The translations under genes were made by a program, and so were the position numbers. Source: Prorocentrum cordatum (taxonomy: Eukaryota > Sar > Dinophyceae > Prorocentrales > Prorocentraceae). Taken from it: a stretch of 64,000 nucleotides of DNA. The DNA is taken from the NCBI GenBank assembly GCA_963575745.1, contig CAUYUJ010014564.1, positions 138,501 through 202,500 on the forward strand, written 5' to 3'. The notes beneath the pieces were generated by a model that saw only the letters and a list, made by a program, of their open reading frames with translations, did not search any database and was not told where the DNA came from. Positions 24,668 to 38,760 of the stretch are shown here, piece by piece; within the stretch, counting starts at the first letter, position 1, and every line of letters begins with the position of its first letter.

Positions 24668-26880
24668 CTGATGCTGGGCGCAGCTTGCCCCCCACTGTTT
24701 CCGTTCCCCCTTCGGGAGTGTCAAGGGGCCTTTCTCCACCTGCTGCCGTTCCCTCTGCCGCTGCTCCTCCTCCTCGTTCTCCTCGAATGCTCGGACATCG
24801 GCGCCTCGATCACTCCTGCTCGTCCTTTGTTTGCCTCTCGTCATTGCCCTAGTCCTCGTCCTCGTCCTCGTCGTCGTCCTTCCTCGAATCGGCCTCAGGA
24901 CCTGTCCTAGAGCTCGTTCTGACAAGTATTTCGAGAAGTATCCAGCCGTGCGTCGCGACGAGGACGCCCCTGGAGGCCAAAGGTGGCAGAACAGAAAATC
25001 AGAGAGCCTCGATTCTCCTTTCCCTTCTTCTGTCTGCCTCGCTGTTCTCCTCGCTGTCTTCCTCCTTGTCTTCCTCCCTTTTCTCCTTCCCCTCCGCCCT
25101 CCACTCCGCTCTCTCCCCATGTCCCCCTTCTCTGTTCTGCTCCTCCTCTTCCTCATCCTCTGTCCTCCTGTGCCTCCTCCTTGAACGCTGCTCTCCTCTC
25201 TCCCCTGGCTCTGTCTGGAAGACTATCGGCCCTCTCCGCGTATTGCTTTTACACACTTGATTTCAACACGTTTCTATACGACCGTTTTCGGTTGGTGTTT
25301 CGGCCCCGCCCCCCGCGCCTGCGTTCGCAGGCGCTGCCGAGGGGATCAAGCTTCTCATTTCAGGATCGGCTCTTCGCTCCCGTCGTTCAGAGTGGCGCTC
25401 TCGCCCCAGCGCGGGCCACTTGTGTGGATACGATTCTTCATCGTTGTCGCCCCCCTCGATTCTCCTCCTCCGCTTTCCCCTGGTCCGCCTGCTCCTGCCG
25501 CTTGAGTTCCCGCTGTTCCTGTTCGTCCTCGTCGTCCTCCTCCTCCTCCGTCCTCATCCTTCTCCTTCTCCTCCTGCTAATCCTCCTGCTCATCTGCCAC
25601 TTCCTTCCCCCTTTCCTCCTAATTACGCAGCTTCATGTTTCCGATTGCGCATAACACGATGGGGTCGTTTGCAGAGTCTCTGGCCCGCCATGACACGCAC
25701 TCGCGGACAGAACAACAATCAGCGCAATGGGAAGGGGTTGGTGGGAGGGTCAGGATGCCAGATGTAGTGCGAGCGCACCTACTTAGCTTGTCTGCGCGGC
25801 GACGCCTGCCATGTGAGCGCCCTCTCCTCCCCTCCTCCCGCCCCGCGGCCGCTTCCGCTTGTCTTTTCCTCCTCCTGCCGCTGGTTGATTTGCGCTTTCC
25901 GTTGTCCAGACCGCCCGAGCGCGCGTGCGGACTGCCACTGCCGCGCTGCGACGCAAAAGTAGTGTCTCTCCTCCTCGGTCCAGTCTCCTCTCTCCTCTCT
26001 TCTCCTCCCTCACCCTCTCTCCTCCTCCCTCTCTCTTCCGTTCTCCTCTCTCCTCGTCTTTCCTCCTCTCTCCTTCCCTCCTCTCTCCTCTCCCTCCTCT
26101 CTTCCTCTCCTCCTCTCGCCTCCTCCCTCCTCTCCTCCTCTCCCTCCTCTCTCCTCTCCTCCTCTCGCCTCCTCCCTCCTCCGTTCCCCTGTCTGGAGCC
26201 CTCCGGCCCTCGACTCCGCCGTGAGCCTCGCCCTGGAGCTCGAGTCGCTCGCGTGGCGCCCGCCCAGCGCGGCGGACAGCCCGCTCCAAGGCCCGACGGG
26301 CCCGAAAAAGACTCCAGGCCTGGCGCCGAGCCGAGACCCCGCCGCGTTGTGACAAAGTTCATGGCGGAGTTGCAGTGGCGACCCATACCAAGCAACACCC
26401 CGCTTGCCTCCAGGGTGCCCTGGGCTTCTTGGGTTTCGATTGTTCTGCGATGGAAAGCGTTACGCTCCCACGCCAAAAATCAAAGGACGTCCTGGGGTCT
26501 CAGGGTTGGGTTTCTTGTGGAAGGGTTCTTGTGGACTGGTCCCCACTGTAGTCGGTCGTTTTTTGTCTGAGCTGGTTCAATTTTCGCTCTTGAAGAAAAG
26601 TTATTGTTGATCCCCACCCCACCGGTGCACAGTGTGTTTTTCCGTTTGAAGTGCCCCGCCTCGGGGCTCGCGCCCTGTTTTTAATCCGGGAAGGTTTTCC
26701 CGCTCAAGCTGCGTTGTTGTCCCCCCCCCGGATACAACATTAACAACGGCTCCCGCCTGATATTTCTTCACAAGTCATTCCAACAACATCGTGTTCTCGC
26801 ACGGGACTTCCTGACAATGTATGTAGGAATCGCTCTCTCTCGCGTGCGATTTCCTCGCAATTTATTCGAATGCCGCGCCC
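24668..26880. repeat. Pyrimidine-rich CCT/TCC low-complexity region
   Basis: Long runs of CCTCCT and TCTCCTC occur, densest at 25970-26180. They open Ser/Pro/Leu-rich plus frames and Arg/Glu/Gly-rich minus frames of up to 300 codons without domains. No gene is supported. Confidence 0.7.
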
Positions 26881-26883
26881 TCG

Positions 26884-27512
<629 letters not shown>

Positions 27513-30500
27513 AGGACCCGTGCGCGCGTGCGCACGCAAGCTGAGAGAAGCGGCGCTTCCCGTTCTTGTCCAAATAGGTTTCTGGTGGGGGGGGTCTGGT
27601 TTTTTCATTGCGATTTCGCCCCACACCTCCGATCCATGCCCTCGTGGCCTGGAAACCGAGGTGCGATGCCATGGATGCGCTCCGCAATGCATCCAAGGGG
27701 TCGCGGCCGAGGAGACCGAAGTGCGAGGGCGTGAATGTGGATATGTTTCCCGCCCGTGAGAGGGGGAGCGGGTCGAAATGGGGACGAATCGAACGAGGAC
27801 GATGGGTGACAACAGCCTATTGTAATGACTTCTGGCCAGTGCCGCCGATCCGGGGGACTCCGGTTTCGGTGATCTTGGAGTCGTCGGGGACGCTGTTTGG
27901 GAGGGAGGGCGCTCTTGGAGTCGTCAGGGACGCTTTGTGGAGCTGACGTGCCCTTTGGGGGGAGGGGCCTGGAGCGGTCTCGGGGAGGGGGGTCCGGGGA
28001 GGGTTCCAATTGGAGGGTCTTGGGGGCGGTAGCGGCTAGATCTGAGGGGGGTCCCTGGGACCCCCCGAAACATTTTGGGGGATGCGCAAATCATTAAGAA
28101 AACGCCAGATGGGGGGGGTCCTTGGTACCCTCCGAAACATCTTGGGGATGCGCGAATCATTGAGAAAACGCCAGATGGAGGACCCCCCCCTCCCCCCCTT
28201 CCCCAGCGGAGCCACCCCGGCGACACCCCCCCAAGCAGAGCTGAAGCTCTTGCTGAGGCTCCTTGTAGTTCACACGCCGGATCGGCGCATTTGTTTTGGA
28301 CAGGGTTGGCTGCCGGTTTCGAGGCGAACGCTGTCTACCTACCTGATGGCGACCGTCGCATGCCCAACAGCAGCCGCCGTTTGGTCCTGACAACGCTTGC
28401 ACTCCGACTTAGCATTGCCCCTCAGGCGAGCGAACATCTCCATGCGGGCAGAAATGTACCCCCCCCTCCACCACACCTCCCTCCCCTTCCCTCCCATTCC
28501 CTTTCCAACTTCTCTTCCACCTTATCATGCCTCCTCCTCCTCCTCCTCCTCCTCGTCTTCCATCTCCTCCTGTATCCTCTTGTATCCTCCTCGCCCTCCT
28601 ACTCCTCGTCCTCACCAGCAGTCTTGCTCTGAGTCCCCGTCTTCCTCCCCATCCCCGGTGACCAGGCCCGCTCCCCTCGTCCCCTCCTCCCCTTCCCTTC
28701 TGCCTTCGTCTCCAGGCGGGCTGGTGAGCAGCCCCTCAGACGCCTGGCCCTCGACCCTGGGCACCCTGTTCCTCGCCCTGGAGCCAGTCGGGGCCGATTG
28801 GAGCACGTCGTTCAGCGACAGCGACGTGGAATGCCGAAAGGTGGCGCGGCGCCCAGGGCAGAAACCCCAACCCTCTAGTTCCGACCGCGCCTTGCCTGCT
28901 TTCCCGCCTTTCCCCCTCTCTTCAGACCTCCCTCGCCGCCTTCTCCTCCTGCGTACCTCCTCCCTCCTGTCTACGCCTCCGCCTCCTCAGCTTGCTGCCT
29001 CCTGCTTCCTCTCTCGTGCTTCCCTTCCCGCACCCCCCGAGCGGCAATGGGGGCGGCTGTGTAGCCCCCGAGAGGGCCGCAACGGCGTCTGGCGCCCTTT
29101 CTGTGGTAGGTGCAAGGACGGCCCCCAGGCTCACAAAGGGGCTTCGGGACGGTTCCAAGAGGGCCCGAAGAGGCTTTCAGAAGAGGGGCCCCAGGAACCA
29201 CCCCAAAGTAGAGCGGGCGGAGCGAGTGCACTGACCCCCACCCCTGGGAAGCTCACGGGCACCCCACTGGAATCCCCGAGGGGGGGAGGCCTTTGGACTC
29301 GGTCAGGGCACCTCTCCGGGCGTCCCCTGCGGTCCCGGAGGGGGACGGCGGGGAACGGAAGGGGGGGGCGGTCCCTGGCACCACCCTGGAGGAACAGGGC
29401 CCCCTTCTGGGGGCGGGTGGAAACCAGGAGGCCCTGTCCCTCCTCCCTCCTTCCGCTTCCCTCCCTTCCCTCTTCTCAGCCCCCCTGCTGCAGTCGGACC
29501 GAGGTTATAAGATCGAGGTCGGTTCGGGAAGGGTACCCTGGTATACAGTCGACTGTTCTCCAGTTTGGCTGGCAGAGGGCCTCATGTTCTTGAAGTTCGT
29601 TCTTCTGTCCCAGGTGTGGCCGTACCGTATCCTCCTCTGTGGCGCCGCGTCGCCTACATGCCTCCGACCAGCCAAGGATCTTCCGAGAGTGGAGCCCTAG
29701 ACCGCTGGATCAGAGCTGGAGTGATTCCCAGTCCCCGCCGAAGGATTTGGAATCTAATCCAGAAGTAAGGCCGAAACCTCTAAGTGGGACCACTGGATGC
29801 GTATCTCCTCATGGGCTAGTTCTTCACGGCCGCTGGCATGAATGAGGGGCCTATGTGCACCACTCTTCCACTGGTGTTAGCAGGTGGCCGGTCGTGTTCC
29901 GCCTGGCCTTGCCCCAGATTTTCAAGATGTGGCTTGCTATCGGCCACCTACTTGAATCTGACTCTTGGCAGTTGCGCAGTCTCCAGTATTTCTTTGAGGG
30001 ACGCCTCATTGTTGAACATGGTTTCGGTCACCGTTTTAGGCTGTAGCGAGCTTAGTAATCCTCTCTCCCTTTTTCCTCCTGGCTTCCTCCTTCTCTTCTT
30101 GCTCCTCGTTCCTCACTCCTCTTTCCTCTCTCCTCCCCACTCCTCACTCCCATTTCCCCTCCACACTCCCACTCTTTACTCCTTACTCTTCACTCCTCCC
30201 TCCGTCTCCCTCCTGTCTCCTCTCTCCCTCTTCCCTCATCGCTCCTGGCTTTGCCCTCTTCTTCTCCTTCCTTGCTTCTGCCGCCTTCTCCCCTCGTCCG
30301 CTCCTTCTCCTCCCTGTCCTCTTTTTTGTTATCTCTGTTCTCCTTTCTGCTCCGCACTCCATCTTCCTCTTGCTCCGGTTCTCTGTCCTTCGCCTCTGCC
30401 ACCTCTTTTGCCTCCTGCTCCTCCTCCTCCTCCTCCTCCTCCTCCTCCATCCTTGTCCTCGTCCTCTTCCCCTTCATCTTCCTCCTGCGCGACGCTCTGA

Positions 30501-31800
30501 ATCTTTGGCAGACCTTCCCTTCCTGTTGCCTCCTCCTCTCCCTTCTCCTTCTCCTCCGTCTCCTCCTTCTCCTCCGTCTCCTCTGTCTGCTCCTCCTCCT
30601 CCTCCTCCTTCTCCTCCTCCTCTCAGGGCCGCCCCATTCTCCACGCGGGGGGGGGGGGGCCATGCGTGCGTGTTAGAGGACAGGAAGCCCTGGTCAGACC
30701 AAGAAGGGGGGCTTTCCCCAGGGATGGTGGGGGACTTTCCTCTCGAGGGAAACCCGTGACCACTCCTCGATCGCCCCCTCCTCCCTGGTCTCGTCAGGAT
30801 CTCCTTGTTCCTCGGCGCGTGCGTCCGAAGCCCCCGCGCAGGGGGGCGGGCTCGACGAGAACGAGGCCTGGAGCACGCCAGACTTCGACGAGGAGTTCGA
30901 GTGAGGGGCAGCTCCGTTCAGCTGGCCAGGCATGCGTGAGGTTGTTGCTTAGAAGGGGGAGGATAAGCAGGAGGATGCGGAGGATGCGGAGAAGGAGGAG
31001 GAGGAGGAGGAGGAGGAGGAGGAGGAGGAGGAGGGGGAGGAGGGGGATGGTGAGGAGGGGGAGGAGGAGGAGGTGGGGAGCAGCAGCAGCGGCAGGATGA
31101 GGATGCATATGAGGCAGATGAGCAGAACGTACCCACTGTTGGGCTCAAGGATGCGGCCCGCTTGGCAAACCCTCAGAGTGCTAAACGAACGGGGGAGTTC
31201 CGAATCATGACCCCAGATTTGGAGAAGGTGCAAAACCCACAGACCTGTCCAGGAGGAGGAGGTCGGGGAGGAGGAGGAGGATGAGGAGGAGTAGGAGGAG
31301 TCAGCAGGATGATATGTGGGCGCCAATCGAGCCCGCAGCGAGAGTCTCGTTCTCCCCGGCCATCATCATATATACTTGTCGTCTCCGTGTGCCGCGAAGA
31401 GAGCATGGTGTTGCTGGGTCTGGTCCGGTAGGGATTCGCGGGGCCACTCCCCCCTACCTCCCAGCTGGCCAACCGAGCCCTCTTCCCTGGCAGCCCTGCA
31501 AAACCAAGTTCGCCTAACCACGGCGAAAGCCACCCTTGCCTCGAGCTTCTCTCGCCCGTTGGGGGCCAGCCGTATTATTGACGCCTCGCGTATCTTTTCC
31601 AGTCATCAGACGAGTTGCCTCCAGAAGGGCCGCGGATGAAATCATAGAGCCGAGAGGAGTGACGCCTGTCGAAGCAAAGCTAGTCTCAGCCCGAGCAGCC
31701 CCCCAGCAACTGTCAAATTGGGGTGCGCTGGGGGGGCCTTTCGGAGGCCTCTCTCGCGGCCCTCTCGGTGATCTTTCGGGGGCTCCTTGTGGTAAATTGC
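27513..31800. other. No gene recognised; mixed low-complexity DNA
   Basis: It holds CCT-rich blocks (28450-28620, 30060-30640), a GGA block (30985-31075) and a duplicated 63-bp module near 28030-28175 (GGATGCGCAAATCATTAAGAAAACG and a near copy). The reading frames are those expected of these repeats. Confidence 0.5.
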
Positions 31801-32010
31801 ACCTCCTCAGGGTGGGCATATATGTGGAGCACTATATGTTGTGCAACTTATATTATACCGATGGTTTGATGCAATCTACGTTGTGCAATATGTGGGGCAA
31901 TATATCTGGTGCAGCATCGGTTGTGCAATCCATGTGGTGCAAAATATGCGGTACAACCTATTTTGTGTAATATTAGTTGTGCCATTGATGTCCTGAAATC
32001 TAGGTTGTGC
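31800..32010 (+). repeat. Degenerate GTTGTGCAAT tandem repeat
   Basis: Words such as ATGTTGTGCAAC, ACGTTGTGCAATATGTGG and TCGGTTGTGCAATCCATGTGG recur about every 20 bases in AT-richer DNA. The same words occur in reverse orientation at 50886-51115. Confidence 0.65.
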
Positions 32011-33070
32011 CTGTAATTTTGATACCGTGGAATTGTCAACTCTACCGCTCGCGCCATCATCTCACCCGCCCACCCGTAACATGGTTTGCAACACCCATGC
32101 GGCGGCGATTGCGATGGGTGCTTAGTGCTTGCTGGCGCAACTCTGCTGCCGTGCTTGCGCGCGCGCACAGCGACCAGTTCGTTCGCCGCAACCGACGCGG
32201 TGCGGGTGGCGCACCGATGGGTACATCCCAGCGCGTCTTGCAGGCCGCGTTGTCGCGCGGGCACTTCAGTGTGAGTCGGTGATTCGGGCGGGCGCGGTAT
32301 CATGGCGACGCCGACAAGGGCAGAGTCGATGATGACAGTAGCGGTGATGGTGTCGGTGATAACGATGACAACGGCAAGGCCGATGATGGTGCCGATGCCG
32401 ATCGCGCTGATGACGGTGATGGTATCCACGCGTCGGTGATGAAGGTTTTGGAAGGACTTCGACATGTGCGCGCGGCCGACGCGTTCGAATGTCCAGGATG
32501 CTGTTATTTGACAGGGCTCGCGCCTCCCCGCCAGCAAGCGGTGCGTTCGATGATTTCGAATTGCGCGGGCTAGAGGCCCGCTCGGTCGTAGTTGATGGAC
32601 ATGCCGAAATCGAATTAACAAAAGCGCGCATTTTTCAAGCACCATGTTCAAACGCTATTCATGGTTGGCCGTATTTGTCTCGCATGTTTCCGTGAGCCTC
32701 GATCTTGGCACCCTTACGACGCCCATGGTGTTTGTTCGACGAATTTGGGCATGTGCGCGCGGCGCCGCGTGTCTGCGGATATGTATCGTTTTCGCAGTGC
32801 ATTTTTTGCAACGAATTCGGGCATCCTGATAAACGTGTGCGTGCGCACATCATTCACTGACAGGGGTGCGGGGGGGATCAGCTTTGGGATGGTCCGACTC
32901 CGTTTTTAGCATTCGTGATGGAGCAGCACCGTATATGTATGTTTAGCCTGCTAAACCAAACCTTGTATAGAAACGACGCGTTGTGTGATTCCCTATAGCT
33001 AGTGGCCTTCTGCCCATCCTGCCACCGTGCCTGGGTTGTGGGTATACAGCGTATCAGATTTTTTTTGTGG
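32011..33070. other. No gene recognised
   Basis: GAT-rich words occur at 32320-32440. A minus frame at 31848-32651 has no known domain and crosses repeats. CGCGCGGCGCCGCG near 32757 resembles the core of the tandem repeat at 40341. Confidence 0.4.
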
Positions 33071-33074
33071 TCTC

Positions 33075-33400
33075 GTGGGGGGGGGCTCTCGGGGGCCGTT
33101 TTGGGGCCTCTTGGGGCCTCTGTTGGGCCTCTTGGGGCCCCCTTGGGGGCCTCTTGGGGCCTCTTGGGGGCCTCTTGGGGTGCCGCTCGGGGCCTCTTGT
33201 GCGACTGTTGGGGTCTCCTGGGGGGCTCTTGGGGCAGAAGGGTCGGGTTTTCGATTCGTGTTCCCACTCTGGAGCCCCTTGTGGGGACGTCTTGGGGCCC
33301 TCTTGGGCCGTCTTGGGCGCCTCCTGGGCCGTCTTTGGGCGCTCCTGGGCCCTCTTGGAGGCCTCTTCTTGGGGTGGTCTACGGGACCGTCTTGGAGCGT
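33075..33400 (+). repeat. GGGCCGTCTTGG minisatellite
   Basis: More than twenty degenerate 11-18-base units of the type GGGGCCTCTTG or GGGCCGTCTTG occur in plus orientation. This is the same family as at 2.7, 18.8, 38.8, 51.7 and 63.5 kb. Confidence 0.75.
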
Positions 33401-33464
33401 CGGGAAGCAGAAACGGCGAGTGAGGGGGAGGGAGGAAATCGGAGGCAGAGGGGGAGGATGATGG

Positions 33465-33497
33465 CCATGATGTTCGTGATGTTGCTGATGATGCTGG

Positions 33498-33538
<41 letters not shown>

Positions 33539-33914
33539 GTGGTGATGGTGATGATGGCGACGATGATGATGCTGATGCCGATGCAGATGCTGATGCTGCT
33601 GATGTTGATGATGATGCTGATACTGATGCTGCTGCTGCTGATAATGATCATGCTGATGGTGGTGATGATGCTGTTGATGATGTTGATGCTGGTGCTGGTG
33701 ATGGTGATTGTGATGATGGCCATGATGATGCTGCTGATGATGATGATGATTCTGATAATGATAATGGTGGTTGTGGTGGTGGTGATGATGTTGCTGCTGA
33801 TGATGCTGCTGCTGGTAATTCTGAGAATGAAGACGATGATGCTGATGATGATGCTGATGATCATGCAGACGATCATCATGATGATGCTGATGATTCTGCT
33901 GATGATGCTGATGC

Positions 33915-33949
<35 letters not shown>

Positions 33950-34165
33950 CTGATGATGATGATGGTGATGGTGATGGTGATGGTGATGCTAATGATGATG
34001 GTGATGATGAGGAGGAGGAAGAAGAGGGGGATGAGGAGGAGGAGGAGGAGAGGAAGAGTAGGAAAAGGACGACGCCTAGTATGAGGAGGACGGACGAGAT
34101 GGGAGGGTAGTAGGAGGAGGAGGAGGAGGAGGAGGAGGAGGAGGAGGAGGAGGAGGAAGAGGGGT
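33465..34165. repeat. Degenerate ATG/CTG/GAT trinucleotide array followed by GGA
   Basis: GATGATGCTGATGATG-type repeats run to about 34010, then GGAGGA to 34155. Only short low-complexity frames are present. Confidence 0.9.
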
Positions 34166-35225
34166 GGTGGAGAATGGGGAGCATGGGCAGGATGAGGGGG
34201 GAGGAGAGGAGGACGGAGGAGGTGGGAAGATGAGCATCGGCAGAATGTTTCCGCCTTCCCCAGCGAAGCGGGCCTCAGGATGGCACTGCCTGCACGCAAT
34301 GCGCGTGCCATCGATATGGCACGCCCTGATGGGGTGTTGTGTGATGTAGAGCGTCCCTGACATCTGTACGATGTGAACAAACACTGCAGGCATATTGTCC
34401 AGTTTCGCACCTGGGGGTTCTCATGTATCCTTGTGGCTTGAGGGAATCCGACTGCGGATGCGGTTTTTGCTTTCCCGACGTCGGATGTCAGTGCATGTGA
34501 TATCGGGCGACGAGATCTATACGTATTCACTGCTCCTGGCCATCATTTTGGATCCGTGAGCGGCGTACATGCCTCTTTGGCCAGGCCAGGCGCTCGTATA
34601 CACCGCTCCTGGTTTCAGGATGGGCCCGGTCAGGGGCAGGGGATAGGTATAGTTACCGTTTTTTTGTGACAGAGCGTGTTCGGTGCAATTTCCATGCAGA
34701 CGTCTGCGCAACTGGGGAACCTGTTTGGGCGAATCGAGATGCCGAGGAGTCCGTCCTCCATTCTGCCCTGCAGGCTTCTCTGGCTCGCGGGGCCCTTGCT
34801 CTTTCATACTCGTCTTCAGCTGGCCGTGTCTTGAGCCTGCTGCTGCGGGTATTTCTGCAACGCTGCCCTTCGTGAGGCAGAGCACTGTTCACCCGCAGTG
34901 CGAACTGCCTGGCGGCTGCTATATCTACGCGGCCCTGCCGACCGAGTCAATTGAGCAGGCGTTGCCCCTTGCGATTGTTCGGAACTAGGATTGTATTCTT
35001 GTGCTGCGCCGTGTGGAAGACGACCCTGACAGGGTTGAACACCACCGGTCGGCGCCAACGGATTTTGGCCGTTTGCATGCTTCGTAGATCCACGCCTCCT
35101 AGATGAGGGTGGAGTGTCCAGGTGCCTGCGGCAACTCCCGCCACCGTGCCAGTCCACCGCCACCGTGTATTGCTCGATTGGGCACGCCTGACCGTCACAT
35201 GTGACACCTCGTGTCCCCAAGCTCT
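34166..35225. other. No gene recognised
   Basis: Open frames of 60-120 codons overlap on both strands with no domain or conserved motif that I can identify. Confidence 0.4.
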
Positions 35226-35927
35226 GAGGAGCCGTGATGACAGTCACGAGGATACTCATGATTACGATGGTGATGCTGTTGAGGATGGTGATGATGACGC
35301 TACTGATGATGCTGATGGCAATACTGGTGATAATAGTTGTGGTGATGACGACGATGCAGCTGGCGATAATAATAATGATGACGATGATGATGCTGATGAT
35401 GATGCTGCTGATGATGCTGATGACGATACTGATGGTGACGATTGCGACTATGTATATGACGACGGTGCCGACGACGACGCTGCTGCTGTTGCTGTTAATG
35501 ATGATGATGATGCTGATGTTTATGCCGATGCTGATGTCGATGATGATGCTGCTGATGATGCTGTCGATGATGACTACGAAGATCACGATCATGATGATGA
35601 TAATGATGGTGATGGTGGTGGTGGTGGTGATGATGATGATGAAGACGATGATGCTGATGATGGTGATTGTGATGACGATGATGATGATGCTGATGCTGAT
35701 GCTGATGATGATGATACTGACGACGATGGCGATGTTAAATATGACGACGGCGGCGACGACGATGACGCTGCTGTTGCTGATGCCGACGAGACTGATGATG
35801 ACGTTGATACTGATGCTGGTGAGGCTGATGATGGCGACGATGATGCTGATGGCGACGCTGCTGATGATGACAATGCTTATAATTACGACGATGCTGATGG
35901 TGATGGTGCTGATGATGATGCTGATGG

Positions 35928-35966
<39 letters not shown>

Positions 35967-36172
35967 CGATGATGATGATGATGATGCTGATGCTGATGCT
36001 GATGATGATGATGATGATGATGATGATGTGCTGATTGCGATGCTGCTGATTACGATGCTGCTGTTAATGATGAAGACGATGCTAATGATGATGATGCTGA
36101 TGATTATGAAGACGATGATTCCGACGATGATGTCGACGACGATGATGACGTCGATGATGACGATGATGGTGC

Positions 36173-36225
<53 letters not shown>

Positions 36226-36226
36226 C

Positions 36227-36265
<39 letters not shown>

Positions 36266-36490
36266 CGGCGACGACGATGATGATGTTGATGCTGAGGAGG
36301 AGGAGGAGGAGGAGGAGGAGGAGGATAAGGGGTAGCAGGAGGAGGGGGAGGAGGAGGAGGAGGAGGATGAGGATTATGCGGAGGGTAACGACGACAGCGA
36401 TGCTGCTGGTGATGATAGTGATCATGATTATGCTGATAGTGATGATTTTGATGACAGTCACTCTGACGATGCTGATGCGGATGCTGCTGA

Positions 36491-36525
<35 letters not shown>

Positions 36526-36721
36526 CTGATGATCGTAGCGATGAATCTGAATTTGATGATGCAGATGAATATGGTGCTGATGGTGTTGATGCTGATGTCG
36601 ACGATGATGGTGAGTGTCATCATGATGATGCTGATGCTGATGGTGATGATGATGAGGTTGAGCATGCCGATGACGCAGCTGACATTGATGAGGAGGAGAA
36701 TGATGCGGACGATGGTGCTGT

Positions 36722-36753
<32 letters not shown>

Positions 36754-36883
36754 CTGCTACTGCTGATGATGACGATGATGATAATGCTGTTGATGACGAT
36801 TTTGACAATGCTGATGCTGCTGCTGATGCTGACGACGATGATGATGCTGATGATGCTGATACGGATGCTTATGATGATGATGC

Positions 36884-36927
<44 letters not shown>

Positions 36928-37053
36928 TTGAATCTGATAATGTTGATGATGCTGATGCTGATCAGTGATTCTGAGGATGAGGGTTATGCTGCTGATGATG
37001 CAGCTGATGCTGCTGCTACTGTTGATGTTGTTGATGATGATGCTGCTGCTGAC

Positions 37054-37084
<31 letters not shown>

Positions 37085-37640
37085 GTGATGCTGCGTCTGA
37101 TGATGATGATGATGATGATGAAGATACCGAGGGCGATGCTGCTGATGACGATGACAGTGGTGGTGAAGGTACTGGTGCTGATGCTGCTGCTGATGATGAT
37201 GTTGCTGATGGGGATGCTTATGATGATGATGATGCTGATGATGATGATGATGCTGATGCTGGTGGTGATGATGATGATGATGATGCTGCTACGAGGATGA
37301 TGCTGACGCGGATGATGTTTATGATGCTGATTACGATGCTGCTGTTAATGTTGAAGATGTTGAAGATGATGATGATGATGATGATGATGATGACGATGAT
37401 GATGATCATTGTGATTATGATGATGCTGGCGATTATGGTTATATGCTGATGATAATGATGATTGTGCTGATGACGACGACTATGATGTTGCTGCTGCTGA
37501 TGATGATGATGATTATGATGATGATGATGATGATGATGCTGAGGAGGATGATGATTCTGGTGCTGCTGCTGATGATGCTGCTGAAGATGCTGCTGCTGAT
37601 GATGCTGCTGCTGTTGATGATGCTGATGATGCTGATGACG
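35226..37640. repeat. 2.4-kb degenerate GAT/GCT/GAC array
   Basis: It is almost entirely GATGATGCTGATGAC-type triplets with purer (GAT)n blocks near 35930-36020, 36170-36260 and 36890-36930. One frame is open for 775 codons but shifts from Asp-rich to Met-rich reading where indels break the triplet phase, showing it is not maintained as protein. Confidence 0.92.
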
Positions 37641-38760
37641 TGGTGGTTGCGGTGATGATGTTGGTGATGGTGGGGTTTGTGATGGTTGTGTTGGTGGTGG
37701 TGGTGTTGATGTGGAAGAGGAGGAGGCGGTGGAGGAGGCCGAAGAGGAGGAGGAGGAGGAGGAGGAGGAAGTGGGAACTGAGGCGAAGGAGGCGGAGGAG
37801 GAGGAGGCGGAAGACACCTAACCACATGCCCAGGATAATAAAGTACCCCCCCCCTTAAGTCGTTCGAGTTTTTTATCGTCGACCAATAAGAGTTTGGTCG
37901 GGGGCGCGGGGGCGCGGAGGCCGAACTTCATTATCATTGGGTTAGTTCGCCATCGAAGTTACTTCATTTTCATGCTGAGATACCAACATCAAGCGAAGCG
38001 AACACGTTTTTTCTTTGTGTTGTTTTCTGTTTCTCTCTTTCTCTCTTTTTCTTTGTGTTGCTTTCTGTTTCTCTTTCTCTCTCTGTCTCTCTCTCTCTGT
38101 CTTTCTTTCTCCTCCTCCCTCTGGCGCCCTGAACTTGTTTATCGCTGGGGTTGATTATCCTGGGAAAACTAAGCACATGAGCTACCCATACACGAGCAGA
38201 TGAAAATTTTAATTTCCATTAAGCGTTTACACATTAAATTTAATAAGTCTTTAACTTTGGATTTTTGCTTCTACCTCCTTCTCTGCTTCTCCTGCTCTTC
38301 CTCCTTCTCATCCTTCTCCTCTTCCTTTTCTTCTTTATTTATAGTTCTCTTTCTATTTCTTTTTCTTCTTGTCTCCCTGCCCCCCTGAACTTGACAAATA
38401 TTTCGAGGATGTCTCAAGCGAAACAAGCAATTCGTTGAGGATGTCTCAACCGAGACAAATCATTGTTGATGATGTCTCATAGAGGACCAAAGACCAAGGA
38501 TTCTCAAGATATCTTTGGCTTTTTCCTCTTGATATCTCTTTATGCTGGCTCTGGCGGGCAACTTTTATTACCCCCCCGAAAACCCCGAACTATATTATCC
38601 CTTCGGGTTTATTATCCGCAGCAAGGGGTTAATCGTCAGGCCAAGAAGACGAACACGTAAACGAATAAGGAGAACAACATGACTGTACAGACAAAACAAT
38701 GATGATAAAGAGGATGGCCGTCACATGCGACACCTTTCGTTCCCACTTCTTGAGGAGCTC
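37641..38760. other. GGT/GGA repeat then T/CT-rich DNA, no gene
   Basis: GGTGGTG and GAGGAGGAG to about 37815; TTTCTCTCTCTCTGT runs at 38020-38120 and 38270-38370. GATGTCTCAANCGANACAA occurs at about 38408 and again at 38440, a 32-bp tandem pair. Confidence 0.5.

Noticed and set aside
24626-26570. Arg/Glu-rich and Ser/Pro-rich ORFs on both strands
   Set aside because: Strand-complementary products of CCT/GGA tracts.
30738-30758. GGGAAACCCGTG as an additional GNRA hairpin outside the retrotransposon
   Set aside because: Stem pairing is only three bases beyond the loop and the flanking GC pair and 3' CC are missing.
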